From Actinomycetota bacterium (GTDB taxonomy: Bacteria; Actinomycetota; Acidimicrobiia; Spongiisociales; UBA11373): 7,268 bases of DNA. The notes under the pieces were generated by a model. That model made no database searches, was not told the origin of the DNA, and was given only the letters and a program-made list of their open reading frames with translations. Made by a program: the position numbers and the translations under genes. The DNA lies in the NCBI GenBank assembly GCA_030688105.1, contig JAUYIV010000130.1, positions 1 to 7,268 of the forward strand. Reading direction: 5' to 3'. Shown piece by piece: positions 6,643-7,268 of this stretch (positions are counted from its first letter, which is position 1; each line of letters begins with the position of its first letter).

Positions 6643-6673
6643 CCGTTGGGATAACTACAGAGATGTGATTCCT

Positions 6674-6705
6674 GGCTGTGGGCCGTGGACCGTCGGCCGT
6701 AGGCC
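6674..6705. repeat. Heptamer array, consensus GGCCGTN
   Basis: Four consecutive 7-nt units, GGCTGTG, GGCCGTG, GACCGTC and GGCCGTA, are followed by a partial GGCC. The array ends 5 nt before the crgA stop codon. Because GGCC is self-complementary it can form only short 4-bp stems. The period matches the array near the tRNA although the sequence is different. Confidence 0.75.
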
Positions 6706-6710
6706 TCTTC

Positions 6711-6953
6711 TCAGTGATAGTTCAGGGTCATCATGAACCCGATGCCGATGGCCCCCAGCCCGGAGTACAGGTAGCGGCTCTGTTGGCCGCCGGGGACCGC
6801 GCCGATGTAGTTGAGGATGATGACGACCACCCCGACCGCCATCAGCCCGAACATCAGAAAGACGTACCAGGCGGGTGAGACCTTTGTGTCCTTGTGCGCG
6901 GGCGGGGGGGTCACCGTTCGGCTCGGCCGGCGCCTGCCTTTCGACTTGGGCAT
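6711..6953 (-). CDS. crgA: Cell division protein CrgA
   Basis: CrgA is a small inner-membrane protein of actinobacterial septation; in mycobacteria it interacts with FtsZ, FtsI and FtsQ, and in Streptomyces it inhibits FtsZ-ring formation. The 80-residue product has the family layout: MPKSK at the start, a basic and Pro-rich cytoplasmic tail (1-24), a first membrane helix (about 29-51, AWYVFLMFGLMAVGVVVIIL), a short loop with PGGQQ, and a second helix (about 61-77) ending TLNYH. It is slightly shorter than mycobacterial CrgA (93 residues), mainly in the loop and N-terminus. The ATG is the first in-frame start after a TAG. AAGGAGG lies 19 nt upstream, which is too far to be ideal. It converges with the thiolase unit and is followed upstream by a palindrome-rich gap that should contain its promoter. 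Confidence 0.93.
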   Translation of the reverse strand: MPKSKGRRRPSRTVTPPPAHKDTKVSPAWYVFLMFGLMAVGVVVIILNYIGAVPGGQQSRYLYSGLGAIGIGFMMTLNYH

Positions 6954-7033
6954 GGGGCCAGGCTAGTGCCCGCCTCCTTCCCCCCTGGGGCTCGGGCCCC
7001 TGGCTCTCGGTCCGGGTGGCGCCGAGGGATCGA

Positions 7034-7075
7034 CCTCGAGCGGCGAGGGGCCGCGGTGCACCGCCGGGCTCGAGG
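7034..7075. repeat. Nested palindromes upstream of crgA
   Basis: CCTCGAGC (7034-7041) and GCTCGAGG (7068-7075) are perfect 8-bp inverted arms. Between them lies a 12-bp perfect palindrome, GCGGTGCACCGC (7053-7064). The whole could be a cruciform or RNA structure, or an operator for crgA, whose start is about 80 nt away on the minus strand. No known operator consensus is recognised. The rest of the 6954-7098 gap holds no gene. Confidence 0.5.
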
Positions 7076-7093
7076 CGAGGGGGGAACCTCGCC
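7074..7093 (-). terminator. Hairpin after the stop codon of the right-edge gene
   Basis: GGCGAGG (7074-7080) pairs with CCTCGCC (7087-7093) across a GGGGAA loop, 5 nt after the stop codon of the minus-strand gene ending at 7099. There is no T-tract. Its outer base pairs overlap the neighbouring 8-bp arm at 7068-7075, so the two structures exclude each other in part. Confidence 0.5.
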
Positions 7094-7098
7094 CGGCG

Positions 7099-7268
7099 TC
7101 ACGGCGGCGGGGTGTAGGGCGGGCAGCTGGGAAGCAGATTGTTGGCGACCGCCACCCAGTACTCGATGGTGTACTTGCCGTCGACCAGGGGGATGACCTC
7201 CTGGGGCTCGGGGTCGATCCGGCGGATGTTGCCGCTGTACGAAGCGTTCGGGTCGTGGCACTGACCGC
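7099..7268 (-). CDS. Hypothetical protein, C-terminal 55 residues (5' part outside window)
   Basis: On the minus strand one frame stays open from the right edge to a TGA at 7101-7099 and reads like real protein: GQCHDPNASYSGNIRR, EVIPLVDGKYTIEYWVAVAN, then NLLPSCPPYTPPP at the end. The competing frame on the same strand (a 116-residue Pro/Arg-rich reading) has the look of a GC-rich shadow. The visible tail has two Cys, alternating hydrophobic residues and a Pro-rich end, which suits an extracytoplasmic beta-rich domain. I do not recognise the family. It is codirectional with crgA, 145 nt upstream of it, with a hairpin between, so separate transcripts are likely. Confidence 0.65.
   Translation of the reverse strand, partial: GQCHDPNASYSGNIRRIDPEPQEVIPLVDGKYTIEYWVAVANNLLPSCPPYTPPP

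Noticed and set aside
6911..7261. 116-codon minus-strand frame at the right edge
   Set aside because: It has a Pro/Arg-rich shadow composition and overlaps the crgA start; the alternative frame ending at 7099 reads as normal protein.

Overview
This is high-GC bacterial DNA, most likely from an actinobacterium. The strongest marker is crgA (6711-6953, minus), a small two-helix cell-division protein that is essentially confined to Actinobacteria. The GC-rich codon use, terminators without U-tracts and a FadA5-like thiolase agree. An Acidimicrobiia-like lineage is my guess; the window does not prove it.

Layout from left to right. Positions 1-495 (minus) hold the 5' part of a lipoprotein gene that runs off the left edge. 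Positions 496-849 have no gene but carry short repeats and a possible insertion-sequence end. Positions 850-1759 (plus) are a decayed IS21-family transposase (istA) with several frame changes. A 14-bp perfect hairpin at 1780-1809 separates this remnant from a large secreted, surface-type protein gene (1829-4813, minus). That protein has tandem prealbumin/SpaA-like modules and a C-terminal GYWKNW-type module of unknown function. A promoter candidate lies just upstream of it. Then come tRNA-Ala(UGC) (4963-5036, plus), a striking inverted array of 7-nt repeats (5043-5130), and a two-gene unit: a thiolase (5184-6332) and a 79-residue membrane-anchored CxxC protein (6334-6573). A convergent intergenic stretch (6574-6710) holds two more heptamer-period arrays and a DnaA-box-like inverted pair. 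It is followed by crgA (minus), a palindrome-rich gap, and the 3' end of another minus-strand gene (7099-7268).

Functionally there are three unrelated parts. The first is an envelope/secretion part: a lipoprotein and a large extracellular protein, separated by a dead transposon. The second is a housekeeping part: tRNA-Ala, thiolase and crgA. In mycobacteria tRNA-Ala(UGC) and crgA both lie close to the replication origin, so this may be an origin-proximal neighbourhood. The third is a set of intergenic heptameric repeat arrays around the thiolase unit. I see no CRISPR array, toxin-antitoxin pair, phage module or recognisable defence system. The best candidate for something undescribed is the repeat family with a period of seven, above all the inverted array between the tRNA and the thiolase.
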